A stretch of DNA of 64,000 nt from Xestospongia muta (GCA_963693285.1 OY848917.1:1366501-1430500); one strand, 5' to 3'; shown: positions 36,937-48,151, numbered from the stretch's first letter. The notes: generated by a model not told the origin, from the sequence alone. A program made the numbers and translations.

Positions 36937-37729
36937 ATGGCTAAAAGAAGTAAAACTGTGAGTAGGACTACATTTGGTGGATGTACTCTTGATGATCTAC
37001 ATAGAGGATCTAAGAATTATGTATGTGACACTAGTTGTTTGGTGAACTTAGTAGGTAAAGATAGGAATGAAGCAAAGAAGAAATTAAAAAAAAAGGTTGA
37101 TGAAATTTTTCAGGACTTAGAACTACAGACTGAACATAAAATAAAGAAATATTACATTGGAAAGACTTTCATTAAACGCCGAAAAAATCCAAAGAACAAG
37201 AAAAAATATATGAAGTTTGATCCAATGGACCCATATACTTGGAAAAAGAATGGTATTAGTTCAAGATGGGGTTGTCATAAAAGAACAGAATATGGTAAAG
37301 ATGGTTTAGTTGTATTGGCAGCTGTACCTAAAGATGCAGTACCACAACAATGTCGTAGTGAAGTTCATCAAGAACAATATGCTCTAGCATTAGAACAAAT
37401 GTTACTTCATCATTACAAATTATATATATAGGAGATCAACGATTACATAATAACACCTTCACTTCTGGAGGACCTGATGGAGGAAAATCAATAGCTTATG
37501 CTGTTTATGTCGCTTTTACTTTAGAAGAACAGACCGAAGGACTAGTATTGGATGAAATTGATATAATACAAGACAATAACTCATTAACAGGCAACTCAAT
37601 TTTACCAAGTATAGAAGAAGTGCCTGAGACTGTTAGTTATCCATCTAGTCCTCCCCCTCTACCACCAAGATTACCGGCAATTATTCATCTAGAGAACCAT
37701 TGTAATCATGTCAATGATATCACGACCTG
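36937..37729 (+). pseudogene. GIY-YIG-like family member B, frameshifted
   Basis: The N-terminal domain is open for 164 residues (36937-37431): SRTTFGGCTLDDLHRGSKNY, KKYYIGKTFIKRRK, SSRWGCHKRTEYG and HQEQYALALEQMLLHHYKL all present. It then stops because the TATATATA run carries two more bases than in intact copies. The other frame continues with GDQRLHN, GGPDGGKSIAYAVYVAFTLEEQTE and, after a large internal deletion of the tail, jumps to LVLDEIDI and PPLPPRLPAI, ending at 37729. A recent wound in a short-repeat run: a sequencing or length-variant explanation for the frameshift is possible, but the tail deletion is real if the assembly is right. Confidence 0.85.
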
Positions 37730-38700
37730 ATTTATGAAGTCAAAATGTATCTCAGTATATGATACTTCTCTTATGACTGGAAGCACACACATCAATATTT
37801 CTACTACAGGAGATCCTCAAACTTGATAGGTAGTTAGCAATATTTGACAAGACTGGATTTATGTAAATAGTGGATTTTAATAATTTTTACTATGTCTGTT
37901 ACTATTTGTTTTACTATATAAGGTTAGTGGTGAGAATGAAGCACTTAATGAAAAGTCCAAAATCTTACTAGAGGGTGCTGTAGTAAAACTGTCAAACTGC
38001 CAATAATAGTTGTCGTAATATGAACATAAACACATTTATACGTCCTGTATCTGTCTAGGATGCTGACAGTGACGCAAGCAGTTATATATAAATAAAAATT
38101 GTTATAAAGTATGGTAGTCGACACTGTAGTTATAGATATGTACAAGAGACAGAGAAATGTTCTTATTAATAGATGTAGTTCTTCCAAATAAATTGTGCAT
38201 ATTTATTTAAGCCATCACAGAGAGACTAAATAGTCATGGGGTATGTTTCATTTTATATATCCAGCCATGGTCCATATAATTCAATATGTTTGTACTCTGT
38301 CATTTCTTAATATTATTCAATTTCAAGAATTCATAACTGCAAAGGTATAAACAGATTTCTTTGCTCAGACAATTAACTAGATGACTATCAATCATACAGT
38401 ATTTTTAGTAAGACTGTGGCAATGTCATGTTAACTGTACATTTCTTCCTATTTTTATATGCTACATGAATGCTATGGATTATTAATATTGGTAGATCAAC
38501 CAATCCATTTTGTAGTGTATGACCAGAGTGTTCATAGAATACTGGACAATAATTTCTTATAGACAAAATAAATGGATGCTGTAATGGCTGTTACTATGAA
38601 GTTATGATAGGAGATTCTCAAGCACTCAACCTACAGTATACATGCCTTTCTTGGGAAGTCATTTGTTTAACTGAACAAACTGTGCAATTCTGTAGCAATT
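37730..38700. other. 3' flank of family member B
   Basis: Non-coding. About 37910-38250 matches 50870-51200 downstream of the 49-kb gene, so the duplication extends beyond the stop codon. No independent gene seen. Confidence 0.6.
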
Positions 38701-38728
38701 AATCAAAACAGTGACAGTGTATTTTGTC

Positions 38729-38737
38729 AATACATAC

Positions 38738-38769
<32 letters not shown>

Positions 38770-38988
38770 TATACCAAAGTATCTAGGTCTGTTGTATGGA
38801 GAGTGCTCGATGTCGTTTAGACAGAGCAGGTTAGACCAGAATTGAGGGACAGAAGAACTGTCTGATGATCGCATAACGCATGAAACTCGGAGTAACAGCA
38901 ACTAAGCAGAGATCTGTTCTTCTGTCCCTCAATTCTTGTCTATATATATTATATATATATATATATAATATATATATAATATATATTG
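38729..38988. repeat. Microsatellites flanking a 21-bp inverted repeat
   Basis: TACA/TA repeats at 38729-38770 and TA-rich repeats at 38941-38988 flank a perfect inverted repeat of 21 bp, 38838-38858 pairing with 38916-38936, loop 57 nt. The arms contain GAGGGACAGAAGAAC. A stem-loop transcript is possible. Confidence 0.75.
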
Positions 38989-38999
38989 GTGTGGATGTA

Positions 39000-39423
39000 T
39001 GCAACCCTAATGACTATGACTCAGTTAAACAACCAATCTATTTTAACGATGATAATAGTAGTTGATCATGGCACAAGGAATTGAGAGACTGATCAATCAC
39101 GAGTTATATTGCAGTAATGACAATTGACTAAAGCAAGTGAGAAACAAAAAATAATAGAGACGACGGGCAGAAATAAACTTATACATCCATGCATATTAGA
39201 AGAATAGCAGGTCTAAGCAGGTAGAGACATGATGTTGCTGTACAAGACAGTACGTTCAATGGAGTCGATGATAGTCTAGGAGATGATAGAATAATTACAG
39301 GAAACGCCGTTATGAAAAGTCATGATAGCTCGATATAGCAATTTATTTGAGCACGTGTCCAACTATTGGTCGTTCACTGTGAAATTCTATTGGTTGATTT
39401 ATCAATCAATAGTATTCTTGTTG
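39000..39423. other. Intergenic, nothing recognised
   Basis: No ORF, repeat partner or RNA gene recognised between the inverted repeat and pseudogene C. Confidence 0.4.
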
Positions 39424-39835
39424 CAATTGTGACGAATTTATAACAATATTCAGTTACATCTCTTACATTGTTGTGATACTGCATCTTTATTTACAGCTGC
39501 CAACACAACTAAACCATCTCTAACATATTCTGTTTTCTTATGACAACCCCATCTTGAACTGATACCATTCTTTTTCCAAGTATATGGTTCCATTAGATCA
39601 AACTTCATAACCTTTTTTCTGCTGTTTGGATTTCTTCAGCGTTTAATAAAAGTCTTTCCAATGTAATATTTCTTTATTTTATGATCTGTCTGGAGTTCTA
39701 AGTCTTAAAAAATTCCATCAACCTTTTTTTTAATTTCTTCTTTGCTTCATTCCTATTTTTGCCTACTAAGTTCACCAAACAACTAGCATCACATACATAA
39801 TTCTTAGATCCTCTATGTAGATCATCAAGAGTACA
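39424..39835 (-). pseudogene. GIY-YIG-like family pseudogene C
   Basis: Minus-strand fragment almost identical to 35247-35660. It covers about codons 18-140 and lacks the start codon and first 17 codons: homology stops at GTACAT, 39835. The TAA in place of the CAA of IFQDL and the TGA after KR are the same as in pseudogene A, so A and C derive from an already dead copy. Directly next to it is one copy of a 30-bp direct repeat (39834-39864), whose partner is at 40391-40421. Confidence 0.85.
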
Positions 39836-40863
39836 TAACTGCTATATATTTGATTATCTTGACAATTTTCCAACATAAATATTATTGTTTAATATAACAA
39901 TAGATATTTTCATCACCTCTATTATAGAGTTGTAAAATTTAATCCAAAAACCATTAATATTACATGCAGTGGTAAGTTTGCATAGATATATAGTAATATA
40001 CAACAGATGTAAACATTTTCCTTTCCAAACATTGTAAATAGACATTTTTCCCTGTGATTTATGAGGATTAAGAAATACTCTATAGATTCATGGTTGATTA
40101 TGTCCTGGTATTAAGATCAAGTGGAACATACATTAATCATTGTATCAGAGGTAAATATTATAGAAATTACTTATATCAAAATCTGTTAAATATAGACCAA
40201 TCATTTAAAACTACTTGGGAAGAGATAGGTGCAAACATGTTTATTTTACTGTAGGTTTGACTGTTAGCTATGCTAGGACATTTCAATCAAGTGATCAATA
40301 ACTGTTATATTATTTGTTTTATTTTGACATAGGTTACCATAGGTTTTGAATCATTTCTATGTAACATATTTGAGTTTGAGTTACACCAGTCATAACTGCT
40401 ATATATTTGATTATCTTGACAAAATTATATGGATAAAGATTAAATGTACTTGTACACTAAACATGTATAGTATGTGTCATACATGTACATACAAAATATA
40501 AATATATACAAAAATGTATTAACTAATGTATGAGTTCTACACGCTACCTATTCTGACATTGAGATATCATTTCATTGATGATAACAATCTTGTGTTTCCA
40601 GAGATAACTATGACATTGTTCAAATATATAATTAGACATTGTTGTGTAATAACTCTTTGTACATTAATGATTAAGACTTTCTAATGCTATTTGTAAAACG
40701 AGTCAATACCATAATGGCTATCAACTATTAGTCTACCTTTTCTTCTTGATATTAATATAACCATGCTTTCAATGTACCTTAAAAATGATGTATACTAAAT
40801 ATTAAAAATACATAGTGATACCACATTTACTATTTTAAAGATTCTAGCTAATGCCACCACTGC
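39836..40863. other. Intergenic with 30-bp direct repeat
   Basis: CATAACTGCTATATATTTGA and the following ten bases occur at 39834-39864 and again at 40391-40421, 557 bp apart. Otherwise nothing recognised. Confidence 0.6.
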
Positions 40864-40865
40864 TA

Positions 40866-41109
40866 CACTGTAAAAACTGATCGGTTGATTTTACCAATAT
40901 TATGGTTATACAGGTTGCATGATGCAAACTATTGACAAAATGTTAGAACTAAAAATGATTTTTTAAAGAAATAAGAATGTTTTGATTTTAAAAACAATGA
41001 ATTTTATAGGACAATAATACTCAAAACTATATTATGTTTACTTTCAGTTTACATTATGCAACCTGTATAACCAAATAGTGGTATAATCAACCAATCCGTT
41101 TTTGCAGTG
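40866..41109. mobile_element. Tc1/mariner-type MITE
   Basis: 244 bp bounded by TA (40864-40865 and 41110-41111), with ends CACTGTAAAAAC and, reversed, CACTGCAAAAAC. The inverted repeats run about 57 bp with few mismatches (GGTTATACAGGTTGCAT is perfect in both arms). No coding sequence. TA target and CACTG ends indicate a mariner-type non-autonomous element. A fragment with ACTGTAAAAATTGATCA follows at about 41170. Confidence 0.88.
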
Positions 41110-41524
41110 TAGTACTACAGTTCATTACAATGTTGGACAAGATGTTTACATGTACAGACAGTGCTATATAACTGTAAAAATTGATCAAGGTAATACCAAG
41201 CAAATTGAAATTTTTAAGTAGAAATAAGAATATCAAGTATTCATTTGTCTGAAAATCCCTTTATATGTTCATCAGTCTGTCTGACAACCCATCTGTCTAT
41301 CCAAACATCAATTGATTTTTCCATTTCCATTGGATGAGGACTCAGTTCTCACTATTTCTCTTTGATCATGATATAATCAGAAACACGAGATTTCTAATGT
41401 TCATAAAAATTGGATTTTAATGTTTTTTATTAACAACAAATAAATGTATTTATAAATTGTTTAAATATAAATTAAGTCAAGTTCAAAGGTTAAAAACTTA
41501 GATTAAAAGCAAAAGGTAGTGGAT

Positions 41525-42577
41525 TCAATCATTTTCGGCTTCAGACTCTCTTGGCATAAGATATTCACTAAGAGCATTTGTAGAAGCAATAGCAGATGAA
41601 GTATAAACTGCTGTATTACATTCTATGTCCACTTGAACATATGCAGGTTGGTTAGATGTTTGATGACGTAACTTGTGTCGAAGACATACGTGTACTAAAA
41701 GTGCTAAAGCTGAAAATGATCCCCATGATGCCTCCGATAAAGCATGAATTAACAGCAAGTTAAAACTACCGTGTGGTGATATAGCTCCATAGATACGATC
41801 AATCAAAGGAAAAAGTGCTAACACAAAAAATATAATAGGATATGCTAGTAATGGTAAAATCTCTTTTAATGCTATTTTATTACGATTTTCTTGTACCAAC
41901 AATGGTTCTGATTCCTTACTTCGGGTGACATAAGCTCTTTTAACTAAAACTGAAAGTATTATTATTACTACAATTAAACAGAGAGTAAGAGAAATGAATA
42001 ATGGACCATACCAAAGTGAAAACTGTTCTATGATTCCAATCATGTCCTTCTGACTGGGACAATCGTTGTTCCAATCTCGAATCCAACACCATGGCCCTGC
42101 CAAGTCATAAAAATCATGAACAAATGGAATCCAATCAACGAATAATGGAAAAACGATTGACACAAGTATGTATGCAATTTCAAAGTTTTTAAGGTTTTTC
42201 AAACACACAGCCAGACTGAATAGGTGAAACATGAGACACAATGTGAAGAGAAGCTTCACACTCATTGTATATTGTACAAGAAAAGCTGTAGTACGACAGG
42301 CAATTATGTAATATTTGTTGTCAGGAGTATAGTTAATCATCAACAGAACTATAACCTCTGACAAACTAAAGAAGAGAGAAGACAAGACTTGGTAAAGTGC
42401 TAATCGATACACAAAATACTTGTACATTGTTAAATAAAGGACCAATAATACTGCAATTGAACACATCACAGAAGACACGACTCCAGATGATGCCATTGCT
42501 ATCAACAAGTCATTCCTCTGTCTAATAGTAAAGGAAACATTACAATCACTTGAACTCTTATAAAGAGGATCCATCAT
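41525..42577 (-). CDS. Seven-TM G-protein-coupled receptor, cAMP-receptor/GPR157-like
   Basis: Single exon, 350 aa, no intron. Hydrophobic helices at roughly residues 25-50, 56-77, 92-115, 130-150, 187-212, 240-260 and 275-298. Loop 2 has GPWCWIR, the WCWI motif typical of the cAMP-receptor-like/GPR157 group between classes B and E. C93 before TM3 and C163 or C174 in this loop could form the usual disulphide. NVS near residue 13 and NYT at 82 are possible glycosylation sites. The 52-residue cytoplasmic tail is acidic and Ser/Thr-rich. Ligand unknown. Start chosen as the first of two adjacent Met codons. A deleted copy lies at 21075-21970, so the locus has been duplicated at least once. Confidence 0.85.
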   Translation of the reverse strand: MMDPLYKSSSDCNVSFTIRQRNDLLIAMASSGVVSSVMCSIAVLLVLYLTMYKYFVYRLALYQVLSSLFFSLSEVIVLLMINYTPDNKYYIIACRTTAFLVQYTMSVKLLFTLCLMFHLFSLAVCLKNLKNFEIAYILVSIVFPLFVDWIPFVHDFYDLAGPWCWIRDWNNDCPSQKDMIGIIEQFSLWYGPLFISLTLCLIVVIIILSVLVKRAYVTRSKESEPLLVQENRNKIALKEILPLLAYPIIFFVLALFPLIDRIYGAISPHGSFNLLLIHALSEASWGSFSALALLVHVCLRHKLRHQTSNQPAYVQVDIECNTAVYTSSAIASTNALSEYLMPRESEAEND

Positions 42578-43636
42578 CTTTATTGTTTTCTTTTAGTTAA
42601 ATGCCACTGGCAATAATACAAGTAGTTATATGAACAGTGAAGTCGCACGTGACTAGAGTTTAACCACAACTTATAATTAATTATTGTGGTAATACAACAG
42701 GATAAGCCATAATAAGACAAAGCATAGTTCCGTGATATGTCAAGTAAACAGATAACATTAGTGTATCACATAAATTAGCATCGATCAGCATTGCATTGTC
42801 TATTCGGTATAATATGTATTTGCTAGCAAACACCGACACAGTCTCCAACACACATGCCATTGTCTCTTATAAAATGTTACTAATAAGCAACAGTTTCCAG
42901 TAGTATTACATCTTCTGTCAATATAAAGTCAGATGGTGCACACAAAGTGTATCTAAGTAAAGTAGTGATTTTCAACTCTTACTTTATCATACGTTTCTTT
43001 CCAGTTGGGAATTAATTTGTCAGTTGACATATGAAAATATTGTCATTTTGAAGTCACATATGGCTATGTTAATTTTTATACAACAGTCAAAAATAATAAT
43101 ATGATATAATAAGCATACATATAATAAGAAAGTGGGAACATAAACTGTTTTATGCACAATATACAAAATGTATTCACACAATATGTAAACAAAACTAGAC
43201 TGGGACATCTCTCTATCAGTGATTATATCATTATCTATAAACAAATCAATAGAAAGAGCAAATAAATGAAGTTTGATTATTTACTTCTTCAGTGGTATGG
43301 GTTACAGCAAGAAAAAAACATAGTGCATTAACAAGAATAATGATATTGACAAAGATACAGAGTTTATAGTTAAATCATTGTAGCAAGGATGGGTGATTGA
43401 ATTATAGAAATTGGAAGACTTAACATTTTGAAATGTGAAATACAAACACAATAACAAATCAATAGCTTGATGATGTTGACTGGATAACAGACAAACGGAT
43501 ACATGAATTAGTAGGAATGTTGCTACTTTCCTGAGGTATATGTTGAATTTTCATGTGTTTTGTTAATGACAATTCTTTAGCTTGTGTTAATGTAACTGAT
43601 GGATAAACAAACATGATTAGTCATCATCTCATTTAA
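42578..43636. other. Upstream region of GPCR gene
   Basis: Non-coding. About 42890-43300 is duplicated at 21565-21970 with the GPCR pseudogene, so it travelled with the receptor's 5' flank. No other gene recognised; short ORFs here read as chance. Confidence 0.6.
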
Positions 43637-45105
43637 TTACAAACCTTCATTCATATTTAAAGTGTGAGATTTTTCTTTAGCAGCCAATGGTTCTAGCTGT
43701 TTTTGTAATTCAATCCTTCCTTTTAAGCTCAGGGATAATTCATGAGGATTTATTAATGTCGCTGAAGTTTGATTATTACTGATTGGATAACTAGAAAATA
43801 AACGAAAAGACAATAATCAGCTGGTAGGTGTGTCCTGGTAAAAAAAATGTTAAAATGTGTTTGCCTATTAACTGACCTTTCTCCGAAGGATGTATGCAAT
43901 TGAGTCTCCTTGTGTTGTACCTTTTTGGGAGAAACAATAGCTAATCGTTTGTGTATATTTGTCGCACAAGCGGTATTTAAAGATGTAGCTACATTTTTTG
44001 TTTTAACAATAGGATGACAACTAATTCTTTCCAACAATAGTTGGTTGCGTACAGACTGTAACATTGTCAGAAATTTTAGCTGTAAAGAAGGAGGGCACTG
44101 TAAAGTAGTATAATAATGTAATTGAGGATCTGTTACTTTTTTAAGATCTAACTGATGAGAATTCACAAAATCAATCACTAAAGCATTGTTCTCACGTAAA
44201 GAAATTTGTTCATTAATTGGTTTTGTTGTTTGGAAGGAAGGAATGCAATTGGTTGCTTGGTGACTTTTTACTTCGTCTAATTGAGGAGACTTGATAACAA
44301 ATGCATCATTGTCACTGAGGCTAGTTTGTTCTTCAAGTGGTTGATTCAGCACTGATAAAGTAGAAGTATTTATAGTTAAAGGAGTATCTAATGATGTCTC
44401 TTGTGCCTTAATCTCTAATTGAGATGATAACACACCTGATGTGGTTTGTTCTTCAATCAGTTGGCCTGTTTCTGTGGACATAGGTCCATTTTCAAAATCA
44501 TTTTCCTCAGTCTGTTCCTCTAAAGTAAAGGCGACATAAACAGCATAAGCTATTGATTTGCCTCCATCAGGTCCTCCAGCAGTAAAGGTGTCATTATGTA
44601 ATCGTTGATCTCCTATATATAATTTGTAATGATGAAGTAACATTTGTTCTAATGCTAGAGCATATTGTTCTTGATGAACTTCACTGCGACATTGTTGCGG
44701 TACTGCATCTTTAGTTACAGCTGTCAACACCACTAAACCATTTCTACCATATTCCAAATTTTTATGACAACGCCATCTGTTACTGATACCATTCTTCTTC
44801 CAAGTATATGGATCCATTGGATCAAACTTCACAAATTTTTTTCTGTTGTTTGGACGTCTTCGTTGTTTAATGAAAGTCTTTCCAATATAATACTTCTTTA
44901 CTTTACGTTCAGTCTGAAGTTCTAAGTCTTGAAAAATTTCATCAACTTTGTGTTTCAAGCCTTCCTTTGCTTCATTCCTATCTTTACCTACTAAGTTCAC
45001 CAAACAACTGGCATCACATACATAATTCTTAGATCCTCTATGTAGATCATCAAGAGTACATCCACCAAATGTAGTCCTACTCACAGCTTCACTTTTTTCA
45101 GCCAT
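43637..45105 (-). CDS. GIY-YIG-like domain protein with variable tail (member D)
   Basis: Two exons on the minus strand: 45105-43877 and 43790-43637. The GT/AG intron of 86 bp has acceptor TTTTCTAG, and splicing adds 50 aa ending HTLNMNEGL; total 460 aa. The N-terminal 196 residues are the family domain: SRTTFGGCTLDDLHRGSKNY, YYIGKT (72-77), ISNRWRCH (107-114), VHQEQYALALEQM with a helix Glu, and IAYAVYVAFTLEEQ. In GIY-YIG nucleases, YIG, R, H and a helix-borne E make the active site, but the usual GIY strand is not obvious and about 30 residues separate YIG from RW..H. The tail is polar, with repeated EEQT and QETSLD blocks. The exon-2 splice is my inference from frame continuity. DNA or RNA cleavage is a hypothesis. 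Confidence 0.78.
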
Positions 45106-46322
45106 TTTTTCAGAGAAATGGGCGTGCGAAGGGGAATGGCTGCGAAATCCACGTGATTTTTAATTATTAATTAATTATTAAGTTTGGTCAATTAATAAAT
45201 CTTGCCCTCGTACTCAACTTCAGATGAATGAAAATTAGTCTAGCATTAGTAAATTGTAAAAAAGCAAAGAATTTGGCTTATAAAAAGAACTAGTGAGTTC
45301 CTATTTTAGTTTAAGTCTTCTTTTTCCCATCATAATGAAAATATAGGTTTTGTTTTTCTGTAGTAATGATCGTAGACAATGTATGAAATTAAACATTAGG
45401 AGTCACCTAACACAACATTGTATCAGATCGAGCTTTAGATAGAGAAATAATGAAACTTTGAAAATTGTATAAGGAAAATTAATTAATGCTTATTGAATTA
45501 TCTTCTTTATTAGTAACTTTGATTATTTATAATTTTCATTATATTAATGAATGCTTACGCAAATCTCCTACAGCTTTAGTAGGAAAAGCCAGAATCAATT
45601 CATAAAGCCTTTAATGGGAAAATTATGATAGATAAGAAATTTCAGTGATGGAACTTACCAAGCCAACCTCTTGTTGGGTTTATAACATTATCATTAATGA
45701 AATTCCACTAAACCTTAGCCGTTTTAAAATTGAAAAATGAACATTTAAACATTATTTTGTATTTGTTAATATGAAATGTAAGTCATCATAATGTGTTAAA
45801 ACAAATGATGATCCATATACTTTAAAGCAATGGACGGATGTGCCACTATAAGTTATAATGTAAAAACCGAAGGTGTAAACAGATAGTGAAATTTTACACA
45901 AATTTGTTAACAGACAATATTTATATGAATATATATTAGTAGTTCAATATGTATAGTAACAAAACAAGGAAGTATACTAATCATCAACAATTTAAATAAC
46001 ATAAAAAGAAAGTGGGAGTTGTTTCAACTCCAACAAAGATAATTTAGGTAATAAAGTATATACAGTAGAGTCTATGTTTAATTCACAAATAATGTTGTGT
46101 CATTTGTAGTCATTAATGTACATAGTCACTTTATATGAGATTTCTGGTTTAATGCTATTTGAGTTGTACAAACCATTTCTCTATACATAATTCCTATTCA
46201 GAAATATAACATAGAGTTAATGGTCATTCTCAAGTATACCATGTCTTCATTACTTATTAAAATGGATCTACACAATTCATAAGATGGTCTCAATATAAAT
46301 TCCATAGCAACAGCCCTCACAC
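45106..46322. other. Intergenic, nothing recognised
   Basis: AT-rich, no coding signal, no element ends. Separates members D and E, which lie in tandem on the minus strand. Confidence 0.45.
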
Positions 46323-46514
46323 TTATTCATCACCTACCACACCTTTGTAACAACTTACCTATCACCTACCACATCCTTGTAACTACTTACTCATCACCTA
46401 CCACACCCTCGTAACAACCTATTCATCACCTACCACACCCATGTAACAACCTATTCATCACCTATCACACCCATGTAACAACTTACCTATCACCTACCAC
46501 ACCTTTGTAACACA
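46323..46514. repeat. 32-bp minisatellite, six copies
   Basis: Six head-to-tail copies with an exact 32-bp period (ATCACC at 46329, 46361, 46393, 46425, 46457, 46489). Consensus parts are CATCACCTACCACACC and TGTAACAACTTA. Point differences but no length changes. It lies about 200 bp downstream of the stop of member E. Confidence 0.92.
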
Positions 46515-46711
46515 TACACATGGTAATTGTACTCTATACAATACTATACAATGTTTCACAGCCAAAAATAAAATCGGAAAAGTTATTACGTAAATGTAGT
46601 CTTGTAAGGTATTGCTAATAACCTATAGAGTTTAAGGATCTATTGTTGTAGAAATATTGAAGTGTGTACTTCCTGTCATGAAATAATATCATCCTGGAAT
46701 ACATTTTGATT

Positions 46712-47683
46712 TCATAAGTCGGTTGTGACATCATTGACACGATTATGTTGGTTCTCCAGATCAATCATTTCAGGTAGTGGTGCTGGTATAGGGAGAGGAC
46801 TAGATGGATAACTAACTGTCTCAGGCATTTGTTCTATATTTGGTAAAATTGAGTGAGGAGGCATGATTACAAATATATCATTGACACTTGAGCTAATTCG
46901 TTCCTCAAATTGTTGACTCTGTACTGATGAGGTAGAGGTGTTTACAACTACTGGTACATCTAATGATGTCTCTTGTGCATGAATGTCCAATTGAGTTGGG
47001 ATAGCATTGTATGCACCTGACATAGTTAGTTCCTCGATTGGTTGACCTGTTTCTGAGGACATAGAACTATTTTTGTAATTGTCTTTCTCTGTCTGTTCAT
47101 CTAAAGTAAAAGCGACATAAACAGCATAAGCTATTGATTTGCCTCCATCAGGTCCTCCAGAAGTGAAAGTGTCATTATGTAATCGTTGATCTCCTATATA
47201 TAATTTGTAATGATGAAGTAACATTTGTTCTAATGCTAGAGCATATTGTTCTTGATGAACTTCACTACGACATTGTTGTGGAACTGCATCTTTAGGTACA
47301 GCTGCCAACACAACTGAACCATCTCCACCATATTCTGTTCTTTTATGACAACCCCATCTTGAACTGATACCATTCTTTTTCCAAGTATATGGGTCCATTG
47401 GATCAAACTTCACAAACGTTCTGCTGTTTCGATTTCTTCGGCGTTTAATAAAAGTCTTTCCAATGTAATACTTCTTTACTTTACGATCAGTCTGTAGTTC
47501 TAAGTCTTGGAAAATGTCAACAACTTTGTTCTTCAAACAATCTTTTGCTTCATTGCTCTCTTTACCTACTAAGTTCACTAAACAACTGGCATCGCATACA
47601 TAATTCTTAGACCCTCTATGTAGATCATCAAGAGTACATCCACCAAATGTAGTCCTACTCACAGCTTCACTTCTTCCAGCCAT
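46712..47683 (-). CDS. GIY-YIG-like domain protein (member E)
   Basis: Single exon, 323 aa, shortest intact member. Domain residues: Y73-I-G75 in KKYYIGKT, R109-W110 and H113 in SSRWGCH, HQEQ at 143-146, YVAFTLDEQ at 189-197. Conserved cysteines at 16, 30, 34, 112 and 138 could bind metal or form a structural site. The tail (198-323) is acidic and Ser/Thr/Pro-rich, ending with a YPSSPLPIPAPLP proline stretch. No signal peptide or TM. Start set by the family-wide MAxRSxAVSRTTF, preceded by TTGTAAGTAA in several copies. Divergent partner of member F at 49066 with a duplicated spacer. Function unknown; nuclease-like fold is inference. Confidence 0.83.
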   Translation of the reverse strand: MAGRSEAVSRTTFGGCTLDDLHRGSKNYVCDASCLVNLVGKESNEAKDCLKNKVVDIFQDLELQTDRKVKKYYIGKTFIKRRRNRNSRTFVKFDPMDPYTWKKNGISSRWGCHKRTEYGGDGSVVLAAVPKDAVPQQCRSEVHQEQYALALEQMLLHHYKLYIGDQRLHNDTFTSGGPDGGKSIAYAVYVAFTLDEQTEKDNYKNSSMSSETGQPIEELTMSGAYNAIPTQLDIHAQETSLDVPVVVNTSTSSVQSQQFEERISSSVNDIFVIMPPHSILPNIEQMPETVSYPSSPLPIPAPLPEMIDLENQHNRVNDVTTDL

Positions 47684-47920
47684 TTACTTACAACAAAACA
47701 GGTAACTTCTGTTTAAGGTCTTAAATAAGTATTGCTTAACTTCACCTTTTTCAAATGAAGGCGGTTACTATAATTAACAGAGGTGGGAACAATGACTTAC
47801 AACACCACTCTGCTTCGTTATGAAAAATATTAATAAAATTAACCCTTTTGAACCATAAACTGTAGTTTCACTTTAATTAGTAATGAAGACATAGAGTCAT
47901 AGTATACTTGAACTCAGTCA

Positions 47921-47994
47921 AATATTTCTCATTAGCTAATTACTAGCCAGAGTTATATATAACTCTGGCTAGTAATTAGCTAATGAGAAATATT
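47921..47994. repeat. Perfect 74-bp palindrome
   Basis: Two 37-bp arms (47921-47957 and 47958-47994) are exact reverse complements with no loop; the centre is AGTTATATATAACT. A diverged, shorter version is at about 35970-36010 in the homologous spacer. It could extrude a cruciform or be a fold-back arm. Perfect identity suggests recent origin or active repair. Confidence 0.95.
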
Positions 47995-48151
47995 TTCCAC
48001 TTAAAAAGCCAATACCCTATCATACTTTCACAGCATCAGAGAAGAATTTTTTACTAATAGAATAAGAGTCTCTAATAATAGTTTAAATAAAACATCTGCA
48101 TGTGAAAAACTCACACCAGTAACAGAACACTACTACATCACCACCACTTAC

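Noticed and set aside
46323..46514. Regular 32-bp repeats resembling a CRISPR array
   Set aside because: The repeats are head to tail with no unique spacers, and the context is eukaryotic. This is a minisatellite.
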